Shown here piece after piece: positions 1 through 11,500 of a stretch of DNA of 41,548 nt. The stretch is from Dimargaris cristalligena (lineage: Eukaryota > Kickxellomycota > Dimargaritomycetes > Dimargaritales > Dimargaritaceae): NCBI GenBank assembly GCA_027576995.1, contig JANBQC010000218.1:1-41548 (forward strand), given 5' to 3'. Both the position numbers and the translations under genes were made by a program. Numbering within the stretch: position 1 is the stretch's first letter; each line of letters opens with the position of its first letter. The notes below the pieces were generated by a model. That model ran no database searches and was not told the DNA's origin. It saw only the letters and a program-made list of their open reading frames with translations.

Positions 1-3
1 TAA

Positions 4-17
4 AGGTCACGTGACCT
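4..17. promoter_or_regulatory. E-box palindrome (CACGTG core)
   Basis: AGGTCACGTGACCT is a perfect 14-bp inverted repeat containing the bHLH/bZIP core CACGTG at 8-13. It lies about 1 kb from the nearest start codon, so a role for the gene at 1027 is only a guess. The gene to its left is outside the window. Confidence 0.35.
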
Positions 18-84
18 AAATATGATGGCCCCCTTATATGGATTTTACCCTATATAGTCGGGTTGAACTTTACCCATGTAAATG

Positions 85-146
85 TGAATATATATGTGAG
101 AATACCTTTTTACCAGTAATATTGGCCTCATCCAATGGATTTTTCG
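85..146 (+). repeat. Left copy of a window-end repeat
   Basis: It contains AGTAATATTGGCC (115-127), a six-base variable spacer, and AATGGATTTTTCG (134-146), preceded by CTTTTTA. The same blocks with the same spacing occur at 41517-41548. Similarity continues weakly leftward to about position 50. Confidence 0.65.
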
Positions 147-843
147 TTATACAGCCTGAATGAACTTCTCCCATATTGAAATCCAGCAATGGGAATCTTG
201 AGTCACTTTCGACTTACTAAACTACTTTTTTAGAAGCGCTAAGCGAAATTAAACCATTTTTTATGCAAACTCGGCTCGGTATTAATCCCAGAGGCGTTAG
301 TTTTCCCAAGACCAAGCAGAATTATTACCACGGAGTCTGAATAGGGGGCTGGAAAAGGAGCCCTGTAGTGCAATTGTCGCTATAAAAGGGAATGGTGGCA
401 ATCGGAGGAAACCATGTGGGTTGAAAAAAGGAAACTTACAGGGAACCATACTAGAGGGACATAGATGTCAAAGCGACTTGTAGATATCCGCTCACTTTTA
501 GAGTACCGCTAGGATAGCCAGAGGTTTTTTCCGATTTCATAATTGAATGAAAGGAGACCCAACATGTTCGCGCGAGACTTAGTAGGTACCTAATACATTC
601 TATCGTCCGTATTCCTTAATTTTTCTGGTGGGGTTAACACATGGTAAACAATACCCAGAACTCTCGGTTAAGTCGCGACAATGCTGTTGAATGGCATCCC
701 AGGTAACCCATGCATTACAAATGCTTCTATAGGTACTTTTTGGAGCAGAATCCTTTCTGTCGGTGGACACCTATTTGCATGAATCGAGCGTGTTGTTGTG
801 AAATACCTAGGTAACCACTACCAACTAACGCTCACAGAGTAGA

Positions 844-850
844 TATAAAA
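844..850 (+). promoter_or_regulatory. TATA box of the gene at 1027
   Basis: TATAAAA lies about 180 bases before the ATG and is followed by a pyrimidine-rich stretch (roughly 880-1020) typical of fungal transcription start regions. Orientation and spacing fit the gene at 1027. No transcript data are available. Confidence 0.5.
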
Positions 851-1026
851 CTAGGCCGTCCGACCGGGTTGACGGCAGTCTTCTATTCTCCTGGTCTATC
901 CCTAATAGCCCAACCAAACTATTTACAATAACCTTCACGACTCACCAATTAACAGTTTCCTACATATTAAACCCCTCTCACCCTCATCATACTGACCTAC
1001 CCTTACCGGCTATTCTAAACACGACC

Positions 1027-1785
1027 ATGTCCGACTATAACCCTTATGGCTCGAATGTATCCTTCGATTTCGAGACCATCTACCTGTCCACTGCATCCGC
1101 GAGCGTGGCTCGCTGCCGTTTAGAAGAAATCCCTACTCCTACCAACAATCCTCCTAGTGAATCAAAACCCCCCGATACGGTTCCCGAACCTTGCGTACGC
1201 CCCCTGAAGAAATCCGCTTCGGACGAGTGCATGTACAACGTTTTAGTCTCGAATGCTTCCGACTGTACCGTCGACACGCTTCCCGCCTCCGAACACCTGA
1301 TGCGATCCCTCCCGTTCCCCATCGAAGAAAGTTGGGAACCCAAGCCCCGCTTTATCATGACCCCATCGGATATGGACCGAATTCCGCTAGAAGGACCTTT
1401 CAATTGGATTGACGCTATGCGCATTCCGCCCGCTGAAATCATTGAGGTTTATAACGACTGGTTCCTCGGAGAGATTCCCCGCCGAATTAATGTGCAACAT
1501 TTCGATCACTCGACCATGGACCAGTTTAAAGCTACCTTCGAATCCACGGTGGTGGTTGTGCTTCGGGTAAAGCCCAACATAGTTCCCTACTTCAGGGTAT
1601 TGCGTGTCCCTGGGGATCGGTTGGACGCCCATAAGCAGGCCTATAATGCCATCGCGCTGCTCGCGGATATAGTCTACATATACGTGGCGGAAACGATCAT
1701 AGATGGTCATCAAATGCTTTCCATGATGGGTTTGACCTGGCCTGTTGACTACAGCGTATACTTTATTCCCGTTCAGTTTTTCTGA
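1027..1785 (+). CDS. Unassigned 252-aa protein
   Basis: This is a single-exon reading frame of 252 codons from a true ATG to TGA. It lies behind a TATA box and CT-rich leader, which supports a real gene. I do not recognise the family. The first ~75 residues are rich in Ser, Pro and Thr and look disordered. Residues about 85-252 have alternating hydrophobic and charged segments as in a folded domain, including a Val-rich strand (STVVVVLRV, about 175) and a hydrophobic stretch (ALLADIVYIYVAE, about 213-225). There is no signal peptide, and no Cys/His cluster or catalytic signature that I can name. Base composition is higher in GC than the flanks, as in the other coding regions here. It could be lineage-specific. 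Extra exons cannot be excluded. Confidence 0.6.
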   Translation: MSDYNPYGSNVSFDFETIYLSTASASVARCRLEEIPTPTNNPPSESKPPDTVPEPCVRPLKKSASDECMYNVLVSNASDCTVDTLPASEHLMRSLPFPIEESWEPKPRFIMTPSDMDRIPLEGPFNWIDAMRIPPAEIIEVYNDWFLGEIPRRINVQHFDHSTMDQFKATFESTVVVVLRVKPNIVPYFRVLRVPGDRLDAHKQAYNAIALLADIVYIYVAETIIDGHQMLSMMGLTWPVDYSVYFIPVQFF

Positions 1786-3798
1786 AACCTAACATTATTG
1801 ACTCTACCCTTGGCTGAAACTTAACTTGGTCGTTGTGACCATCAAAAACGTATTACCACGACATCTTACACAGTCATCACTGATAAATCTTACCCGCGAA
1901 GAGCTATGTACACCAAACAACCGAACGTATAGTTCCTTAGACTCATATGTGTGCTGCTTAACTTGGCAAACTATTGTGCTATGCAGGCCGCCCAACTGCC
2001 ACAATGGAAACGATCTTATATTGGGCCCACAGCCCTCGTTATAAAAATAATTTATTCTCTTTGCAATCTTCCCCATGTATTTATGCCAACCATTCACTAC
2101 CATATAGCTATTTTAAGGTCGAATAATGACTATTTATAAGGTCGTAAGAACGTGCTAATTGCACGTCTCTAATTACTTGTTAACCTCCTCCCTGGCTCCC
2201 TCTTACGTATCCCCAGTCTAGTAGCATTGTAATGATTTTCAGTAATTGTAAAGATAATTTAATTTATCCCAAATCTACGCAGCTTTAACTGGTACTTATG
2301 TGCCACACGATAAGCCGATAAGCAACATATAAGAAAAAACGCATCCGCTAAACTATAAGCTGATTATGAAATGAAAATATGGGGTACTGTCCCATCGTGG
2401 TACCATTTGGTTTAGGGAACAAATGGGTTGAACTTCCTAAAGTGTTGGACAATCGTAATCACTCAAACGGATGGCAGATTACCCGTTGATCCGCTCCGAA
2501 TTCCGATGCTGTTTACATGTTCAAGTGTCGAACGCACAGCTGCTTACAGTTAGTATAATGGATCAGCCCCAACTATTTTTACTTTCCTGTATATATATGT
2601 AAAAAAGTAATAATAAATCAACATCGACTCAGGGCCGGTCAAAATGCACCCGAAACATGAATAGCAATGTGGCAGCGCCGTGTCCGAAGATGACTTTGTC
2701 AGCAAGACGGCCTACTATTATTTAACACACGTATAAGGAAATATACCTGGACTATATAGTGATCACTGTTTTTCAACTGATTACCCAATCATACACATTC
2801 GCAATCCCAAAGTAAATAATAAAAAATACTTGTAGGCGTGTATAAGTAAAAAAAAAAAAAGAATAGGTTTCGTCCTCCCTTCCCATTGAGTCGACTTGTT
2901 CATGACGCCAAACTTGAAACAGTTAATAGTCCAAAAATACTGAGAAGACGTCGTTTTGGGGGCCAAAGTGCAGCAACAACCATTCAGCACAGTAAACACT
3001 CGATTTTCATTGGCGATCATCCTTACAGGGTCCCTCATACCATTTTTCCGTTACTACTATTGATACTGCTTTACCTCCAACATCGTATGAAACACATTTA
3101 AGCGAGGTCATAAGTTTTATCGAAGAAATAGAGGTGCGGATAGCCAAACGGCCGAGTGTTTTTTTAACGAATTGAAATAAACATTGGGTTAGCTCCTCCG
3201 TAGATCCCCCCCCCTCCTATTTAACATTTGGAAATATATTTATTAATATCTCATTAAATTCTACGATCCAGTCATTGGCGGAAGATGGATCATTAAAGCC
3301 CAGAAAATTGGCGAACAGTGAATCGAAGTGGGGGTTCCAAGAGAGGGAGAAAATAACATTGATTTATATCATACAATAATAGAAAGCCTTTTTGAGCAGC
3401 CTGAAAAGGTAGTTTTGAAATCGAAAGCAACTAAACGATAAATGCATACTGATGGTTGGCTTAATGGGTTCACGATAGAAGGCAAATATAGTCCGGGGCT
3501 AGTGAAAATACCAGGAATAAATAATGAGTGGCCGGTTATGGCCGGCGAGGCAAAGAATGGAGTTTAATGGCGACACCTCGGATCCGTGATTAGAGTGGAG
3601 TAGATTAATAATATAGTTTCAGCTCAGTACTCAGCGCGTAAATCCTCCAAAGTGGGGGAGTATGAGGTTTTGTGAATGGTCTTCCCGAGTTGGTCCATTC
3701 ATACCCAAGGGCTAGAAAATTAGGTACCGAGAAGGGTAAAGCAAGCTATGCTATACCCTGCCATAAAATGCGGGCCGTTTTTGCGCACCGGGGGTGCC
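1786..3798. other. AT-rich intergenic region without a convincing gene
   Basis: About 2 kb lies between two genes that converge on it (the + gene ending at 1785 and the - gene ending at 3799), so it holds both 3' ends. It contains an A run near 2849, a C run near 3206 and only short frames. A tRNA-Leu-like snippet at about 3137-3158 does not extend into a full tRNA. I see nothing else. Confidence 0.5.
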
Positions 3799-4092
3799 TT
3801 AGTGCTGAGATTTGCTGGCGGGACAATAGGTACACAGTTGGTGCTGACAGTGAGTACATTCACACACGTAACTATTGTCGGTATCGCAACTACAGCAATT
3901 CCAGAAACCCCCGCGCCTAGTTACCTCGCAGTCGTAGGTGTTGCACATGAGGGATTTGTAGCGTGTAGTCGCGTCGGTTAGGTAATGACAGGGTTGGCGA
4001 CCGCCAGCCTGCTCGGCTGTGCTACAAAATTGGTAGTCACCCTGGTAGAAGCCACAGCCGCAGTCATACTGGGAATAGATGGGACTACACAT
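3799..4092 (-). CDS. Small Cys-rich zinc-binding protein with the fungal W-x-C-C-x-C motif
   Basis: The frame encodes 97 aa from an ATG at 4092 with 15 cysteines. The N-terminus starts M-C and has Y-D-C-G-C at residues 9-13, a layout seen in many short fungal cytosolic Cys-rich proteins. The C-terminal part (residues 65-90) reads W-x-C-C-x-C, then C-x-C-x2-C-x-H-x2-C-x2-C. I recognise this as the widespread fungal putative zinc-ribbon-like motif. There is no signal peptide, so disulfide-rich secretion is unlikely and metal binding is favoured. The molecular role of the family is unknown to me. The upstream 1.2 kb is strongly pyrimidine-rich on the coding strand, with a CCAAT/TATA pair near 5316-5326 in the same orientation. 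That may be a distant promoter or belong to an upstream non-coding exon. An unseen 5' exon is possible. Confidence 0.65.
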   Translation of the reverse strand: MCSPIYSQYDCGCGFYQGDYQFCSTAEQAGGRQPCHYLTDATTRYKSLMCNTYDCEVTRRGGFWNCCSCDTDNSYVCECTHCQHQLCTYCPASKSQH

Positions 4093-5315
4093 AATTATTA
4101 AGATTTAAATGCAATTGGGCCAGAGGTGTAGGTGGGGGGGGGGATGATGGATCGAAGGGACGTTGAGAGGAGGAGGGATATGGTGGGGAGACAAACAAAT
4201 CAACGATAAACCAAGGGTTTCCAAATATAAAATGGTGACGATTAGCCGGGGGTCGGTATTTATAGGACCAATCTCCGTATTTGTACCGGTCTAAAAATAT
4301 TGAGATGCGGAAGGTTAGCTGGAAGGTAAAAGACAAGTAGTTCGGAAACCCACTCGTGAATGTGGACAGGATTCAATATAAGGCTGTACAGTTGTAATAT
4401 ACCCCAGTGTCAACAAAAGTAGGGTGCAGTATGATTGGCTAGAATACTTGCAAGAGCTCCGACCCAAAAAAATAAAGGAATGCAGTCGTCGGGAGGCTGG
4501 GCGGGCTGAGCAATGGTGGAAAGAATACACGCGCCAATCTATTTCAAAAAATGGAGAGTGTAGACGGAAATTGGTGGTGATAGTGATAGTGGGCGAAATG
4601 AATGAGGGTGGTGTAGCAAGCTATCCGCGGGTGGACCCAAAACGGTTAAATCAACTCTTGGTCAGCCACGACTGTCGGCGCAAGGTGAAGGTTGGAAAAT
4701 GGAAGGGGAGAGGGCTAATCCGCGATCACCTTACTCCTCCGGTTATCTTGTTTTGTCGGAACGTGCTGAATCGTGCGGGGGGGTTGGAACCAGTGCAGTG
4801 AAAAGGACGATGCTATTCGATGAAGGATTGCAATCGGAATGCAGGGCACGATGTATGAAGGCGGGGGAGAAGATAAGAAAGAGAGAAAGTGAAAGTGATA
4901 GAGCGGGAGGGAGATGCGGGGGAAAGTTGAAAGAATAGGTCAATCAGTCGTGGTTGAGCAGGTACCCAGAAATAGAGAGTGGGAATGAAAGTGAAGGCGG
5001 GCGCTGTGGGTTGGATGCTAATGTCCAGAAGGATAGTGAATTATTCGTGAATGACCCGGGGAATTAGCGACGAAGGAGACAGCGGGGCACGAGGCGATCG
5101 AAGGGTGGTAATAACTGGACAAGGATCCTAATCCGCAATTAATTATGACCGGTGGGGTTGGATTACAAGTTATGAATGGTAGAGAAATTAGACAGCGACA
5201 AACGAAACAATCGGAAGTGGAGGAACGGGGTTAGTTAAATACGCAAGTGAGCTCTAGGATTGATACGAATGGATGAAAGTGTGGTGGTCTAAATTACCGG
5301 CGGGTGAAGCCGCCC

Positions 5316-5326
5316 TTTTATATTGG
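5316..5326 (-). promoter_or_regulatory. CCAAT/TATA pair, minus orientation
   Basis: Read on the minus strand this is CCAATATAAAAGGGCGG. It joins a CCAAT box, a TATAAAA box and a GC-rich element. It points toward the Cys-rich gene 1.2 kb away, with a strongly pyrimidine-rich strand in between. It may be that gene's core promoter (implying a long leader or a 5' UTR intron) or a promoter of an unseen RNA. Confidence 0.35.
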
Positions 5327-5823
5327 CGTGTGCACACTCGCTTTGATCCAAGGGCAAGTGTGCCCCACATCTATTTACCTCATCCTCCCCCGCCAGGCTC
5401 ACTGCCCCGTCCCCCAAGACTGATGATAAAAGGGCGGGGAGGGACTTAATAACTCCATGTTAGGCAAGAGGGAGGAGAGTGGCTGCAACATGGAATCGCT
5501 TTTTTACACACCCAATGAAAATCGGTCGGGTACCGTTCGTCTCAACAAGGCTCAGACGCCAACCACTGCTGCTAGAGCCAAGCAGGTTTCCTTTTTTTGT
5601 TGGAATAATAGCTGACGCTGATTTCCTTCTTATTATTGGAACATTTCATAACCATAACTGGTACTCTCACACTACAGTCGCTCGTATTCATAGGGCACCC
5701 CCTCGAGGCGGAAGTCCTACCACACCCATTCCCCCATCCTCACCCCTTCAATCAACCCCACGCCCTCCCTAGTAGCAAGGCTGTTGTTGCTACCGCCCCC
5801 TCTCCCTTCACCATTCGGTATAT

Positions 5824-5843
5824 ATTCCCCGGATCCGGGGAAT
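5824..5843. repeat. 20-bp perfect palindrome
   Basis: ATTCCCCGGATCCGGGGAAT equals its own reverse complement over all 20 bases and has a BamHI-type GGATCC centre. It is preceded directly by TATAT. It could be a binding site for a dimeric regulator or a cruciform-forming element. No neighbouring gene explains it. Confidence 0.6.
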
Positions 5844-8554
5844 CTCTTCCCTGGTTTGCTGTTATTTGGGGCCCACGGGTGTAAACAACTAATGCACGCC
5901 ATTGCCCTACCCGACCGGTGTGATTGGTGCTCCGTAATATAGGGGGAGATGTGCCAGCCTTTATCCACCAGATAAATGCCCTATTAACAAGCAAGCGGTA
6001 TTATCATTCGTTAGCAACCCAATGTGAAGGGGTGAGGTGAAATTCGTTTCATTTATCAGCTTACTTGACCTGATGTCAGTGATCTCATCCCCAATCCCTA
6101 ACCAACCTATTTCAGGAATCACACCTGGATCCAAACTACTATTTGTGGAAGGGGGGCGGATTGGGAAAACAGGGTTGGGCAGTAAGACGTCCAGGTAACA
6201 GTGGGCCAGGAATTCGGTCTCACGAAAATAGTGCATTATACTGGGGGCGAATCCTTTGCATCTGTCAATCCGATGGAGGTTTCCGAATACCCCCAATGAT
6301 GCTAGGGGGAGCGGAAAGGGGGGGTGAAGCTTCAGCGATGGACGCCCCAATTATAGTCCTCATCGGGTAACCCGCGTTAGTAAAATATAAAAGTACAAGA
6401 AAACAAAAACGATTGCCCCACACAATGCCGCCCCGAAGTCGAATTATGTACTCTGACCAAACCGTAAAATGGAAATAGAAAGGGGACGCTTTCCTCTCCC
6501 TTGACTGAATGGAGGTGACCAAAATCAATTGTCACTCAGTGTTAATTACGTCTTTGCAATTTATCAATCGGTAAGATTGGGCCTCGAGGTCGGTTGGTTT
6601 ACAGGTATTTCGATTGTTCTCGCCAGTTGGGGGAAAAGTTGAGGCGGATACCTCTGGATACTTCCAAAATTGGCCCCAACAGCGACCCTAGTTGTCCATT
6701 TTACTGTTTATAGGTTCACTGGGTGAGGGGAAGTGAAGCTATTTGGGCGGCAGTAGTTGGTCCGCCTCACCTAAATTCCGGCCGGGCGGGGATTTTCTGC
6801 CTTTTCCCTCTGTCAATAGAGGGATTGCCCATAAGGAGCTATACGAGCGGGGAGAGAAAGGGAAGGGGAAGATTCGGCGGGTGGGGTTAGTGAGAGGCGT
6901 TGGCAGATCTTAGTTAGTTTTTTTATAAAAAGAATCTATAATAAATACGGCCCTTTCCTAAGGGCCCTTCTTCCCAATACTTTGGCAATTCAGTTACCAG
7001 GTGGATCATCCAAACTAGTGACTGAGGGTAGGTTTGTGATGTAGTGCTTTGGTGCTGTCAACGCTCTTTCCGAATGTACCGTGTCCATGAGAAAGTATTC
7101 CTACTGTCACACCCCGCTCACTAACGGTTAACCTTAGCCAGCGGGAAACTAGTTAATAATATACCTGGTACATTATAGGAAACCGTCCGCCTCTCCCTCT
7201 CCCCTTCATAGCGGCGATTTTCCTAACTGCACTAATCTATAACCCATTTAAGACGAAAAATGGGTGGCGAAGCCGTTGCTGGTCATATAGGGCAGGCGAA
7301 AATGGAAATAAAGCCCAGTGGATCGTCGTCACTCCCAGTTAGTAGGACCATCTCAGGCCGATGAACCTGGATTAGGAGTCACCCTGAAACTCCATCGGGC
7401 ACTTTAGTCTTGATTTTCTTTTTCTTAAGAAAATAAAGCACTGAAAGTAGGAGTTCGGAGGACTACCTCAGTCAATTTGGACCAGGAGCGGTAATCGGAA
7501 TTCAAATTACATTGCTATCTAACCGGTGAGAGAGAGAGAGAGTGAGGGAAATGCTACCGTAGAGGAGGCTGTTGTCCACTCTTGGAAACCAAATGAGGCC
7601 AACACAGGATTCTTCCGGAAACTAGTCATCTTATGCAGGTGCCGGTATGCTGAATGATGCACATAGACTGAGGCAGGGATGGGAAAGGGAGTAGAATAAA
7701 TATGTACTAATTATGGTTTGGAAAGTGTTGTGTATTAGCAATGTTTGGCCGACCATATCGACACTCGACTTTTCCTCGTTAAGTTGTTGGATTTTTCAAC
7801 TAGAGTCCCTAATAGTGTAAGTGAATGAAGGGGGGAGAGTAGGGAGGGCACATCTCTCAGACGATGGCGGAGAGTCAATTGATTTGTGGTACGCTATAGT
7901 CCCTCGTGGACGTAACTACTCTCCGTTTTAAAACAACCACAGGCATTTAATTCACTTTGTAACGCATCGCTGTCATTTTACCTTAGGCCATCCGTACTTT
8001 TCTCTGCTTTTTAGACCACCAAAGTACTTCAGCCATCTTTAGTTAACACATGCACCTGAGGTCTGGCACTTCTCTATATTATCACAACCCCAATCGACCA
8101 CTCCTCGACCGTGAGTAATAGCGTAGGCCAATAACGAAAATGGTTCATTGGCTGATCGACATTATCAAATTTCCAATCTTCACCTTCACATTTAGTATTG
8201 TTTAACTTCCATGGGAGTCAAAGTATCGTAAAGGCGAGTCGTATTTGGCGTGTCGAGCTCTTCTTTATGGAAAGAGGGTTAGTAAAGGGGCTGCCTTCCA
8301 TTGTGGAATTTGACAGGTTCTTTTATTCCAAGATTAAGGTGGAAGGGACTAACGGTTTCTGGCCTTCCAAATGTTTCATGTTTATTGTAACGAGTACCCG
8401 AGATTCCACCCCATCGCACAATGGGATTAATTTTATCTTAATAGTCGTACTCTATAGTATGCCCATGTACCAAGCCTCCCCTTTCTGTCTAACAGATTAC
8501 CAACCAGGCTATGGCAAGGATCCGATCTATTCGTCGATGGCGAACAGCTTTATT

Positions 8555-8584
8555 GCCTGCGTGCGTTTGCTCAGACACGCAGGC
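8555..8584. repeat. Perfect 9-bp hairpin
   Basis: GCCTGCGTG (8555-8563) is followed after 12 bases by its exact reverse complement CACGCAGGC (8576-8584). The stem is GC-rich in an otherwise AT-rich stretch and lies inside an unassigned open frame. Function is unknown. Confidence 0.45.
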
Positions 8585-11500
8585 CTAATTGATCTATTCG
8601 CGTATACGAAGGATAGGCCTCCCTTTTTGTATATACCTTCTAGGTACGCATGGCTAAACGTATACTGCTGCTGCAGATAAGTGGACCCGGGTTTAAAGTG
8701 CTCATAGTAGACGTAGCTATCACTCAGTAATACAGTAATTGCATTGGCGCTAACTGTGAAGTGACGGCATCGTCGCTGGAGGTGGGTGGTGGGGTGGGTG
8801 ACGAGATGAGCAAAACGGGGATAGGCAGCATGACAGTGAGAGTTGGGAAGTAAGGGATGGGATTTTTTCCATATAAGGCTGACATTGCCTTTTTGTGAAT
8901 ATTGCCGACTATCATTTGGCCAAATTAGGACCTGTATTACAACCTACTGAGGGTTTGTCGACAAATACTGCCATGAAAGGACAATGGGGTTGAAAAGGGT
9001 TATAGAACTGTGGAATAAAAACAGCGATGTCGCTTGGGGCGTATAGGGCTAGTAGTTTAACGCCGACGACCTGGAGAGGGCGAATGTAAAAAATAATGGT
9101 AGCGATATTCCCCTAGGTCCCATATTGTCTATAAAAATATACTATACTACCCCTTCCTTTCCATCCTCCTCCTCTTAAGCTAGAGGATTTGCGCGTTCTC
9201 CATACGGGTATTTTCCCCCGAGAGAGGAAACAAGGCCGAAGTAGACTGTTAAAAACTCAGTGATAGGGCTATCCTTGCCCTTCTATATGTATCCTTTTAT
9301 AGATATTTATTGCCCGAATATAATACCGCGAGTTCAAGGAAGACCACTGGGAAGGTAAAACTATGGTAAATGTAAAATTCGAAAAATTAACTTGATAAAG
9401 AAAAGATTCAGGAATCCCGTGGCTGTTTTAATTATTTCGGTTAGCAGCCTCTGGGAATATATAGATTCCAGTCAAAGAACACCCCGATATTAGATCACTA
9501 TCACTACTAATAATGCCTCGCTTATCCCCTCCTTTCTAATGAACTACTGGTTTTTATTAATTATTTGATACGCCATTCTCATATATTTATTAACTATTTG
9601 CAGGTCGGCAGTCGCCGTTCTATTGCAAACATTATGATCTAATGCCTTAATAGTGGATCCCACCAATGAAAATGGTCTGTTTTGTGACGTCTGCTTTTAA
9701 TATTTGTACACTTAGTCACCCATTTCTTTTGGTTTTTGCTATTGATTGCTAAGTCTACAGTAAAAAGCAACTGTAGTAGTGACCGCTACACTATATATGT
9801 ATTTCCATTATATTCCCTGGCGTGATTTCACACCTTCGCCACCTCCCAGAATAGTAATAGCCGAGCGATTCACAGGCAGACTATTTAAGGCACCCCTCCT
9901 CCACCCCTTTCCCCCACCATTCACTCGTTGTAATTTCTACCGCTCTACCCTTCATTAATACGGGGGAAGTGGGGGCATTAATAGAGGAAATGGGCGCTTG
10001 AAATCAAAAGGAAGAAAAGCATCTAGGAATGGAAATTATTTGGTATTTTTCGTGGGTGAATTACGGGTGAAACGGGAAATTCATACCAACAACCATTTAC
10101 GGTTGGCCATTTAATCAGTGAATGGGTAAGAAATATGTTCACACGAAGATGGGCAGGCCTCCAACTAAAAGGGAGAGAGGGAGAGAGAGGAAACCGGTCT
10201 AAATGTTAATGACATGTACTAATTTACGTTTCTACGCGTTCTTCCCTCTAGGTAAAATCAAGGGAGGCCCCCCCAGTGTAGGAATCCGCTTGAATCATCG
10301 GCAGATGAACATAACCTATCCATCTACCCTATTCACACCTTTTAGTAGTAATTGGAAGGCCGATGAAACGATTTAGTCAGTCAGGAAATCTACCCGGTTC
10401 GTTCGCTGATGATCTTCAATGAGTGACTAATACCTACCCTGATTCAGTCAGTATCCGTACATTGGCTGTGCTGTACGCAAGGGAATACGCGATCTATAAT
10501 TTTGGTAGAGTTACCCACTACATACACAAAGTAACCCGTTGTAGAGCAGCCAAGCTGAATATGAAAAAGTTAAAGGGTGGGAAGTTTTACCTGGGGTCCA
10601 ATTGACCCTATCACTTAATAAAGAATAGCTGAGTTAAATAGGCTGGGGCGGCGTAGGCAATCGTAGAGCAGAGAGAAGGGGAAGTGAGGCCTGGGAGCGA
10701 GGACTCCAACCACCTATTTTAAGGGTTTGCCCTCTTTTCGTCACAATGACCTGAAGTTGGGACAACTGCATTAGCCGGATATGGCCTGGGAAGCCCCGGT
10801 GGATAGGGCAGTCTCCGATCCCCATTCCTAACCGCCCGCCTAATGTTTAGCAAAGCTGCTAGGTTATCGATAGTGGAACTCAATCAATAGGCTCCTAAAA
10901 TCATGTATTAAATCCACAGTAGTTGATCATACTTCCTGTACCGACCCCCAAGAACCCTCAGTAAAGCCCAATATGTGGCCGGGCAACAGTTTGGATTTCG
11001 AAACCAAACTGGTTTTTTACCATGCCACTAATTAGCAGTGATCTGTCGCTCACTTCCCTGTATAGCTCATTAGGTGGAAGACAAATTCAATCCAAAGGCT
11101 TTTACTGACCATATAAATGATGGAGTGAGCAGTGAGAGGATACCGGACTACCTAGAACCCCATAAATAAAGCTGAAACACCCACTTGCGTAATGGTGAAG
11201 TGGAGGTTCCAGCGTACAAGAATCCGATAAAGGTCCGTTGAGTGGGACACCGCGATTCGTTACCGCCAATGCAATGGGACTGTGAGCACCCCGGGACACT
11301 GCCGTCGGTGTTTCCAATTATGACGATGATAATGGCAACCAGCCGCGGAGGCTAAAGGATATGTAACATTCAACTCTGAGGCTGGAAGCTAGACTCGTCT
11401 ATTATTCATTCCCGCCCATTCGCAAAGGTTTAGACGGGCACCCCGCCCACTGTACTGCAGCCATCGTTTCAACTTGCGCAGCAATGCCAATCTGATGACT

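Larger units (their letters stand above)
1..1026. other. Intergenic / promoter region of the first gene
   Basis: I see no convincing gene here. The region opens with a 14-bp perfect palindrome at 4-17 centred on CACGTG, and holds one copy of the repeat that recurs at the right window end (about 85-146). A TATA box lies at 844-850. The last 130 bases before the ATG at 1027 are rich in C and T on the + strand, as in many fungal leaders. Confidence 0.6.

Noticed and set aside
3137..3158. tRNA-Leu-like segment (GCGGATAGCCAAACGGCCGAGTG)
   Set aside because: Only a D-arm-like part resembles a tRNA; no anticodon arm, T-arm or B box follows.
4424..4801. 125-codon + frame rich in Lys, Arg and Glu
   Set aside because: The composition is explained by the purine-rich strand of this leader region; no motif or promoter supports it.
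5961..6350. 129-codon minus frame
   Set aside because: It starts with TTG and shows no conserved motif. It overlaps a second unrelated frame of similar quality, as expected by chance.
8198..8680. 160-codon + frame
   Set aside because: It starts with TTG; the first ATG (8267) leaves 137 codons with no family resemblance, no clear promoter and AT-rich composition. Kept only as part of the gene-poor block.
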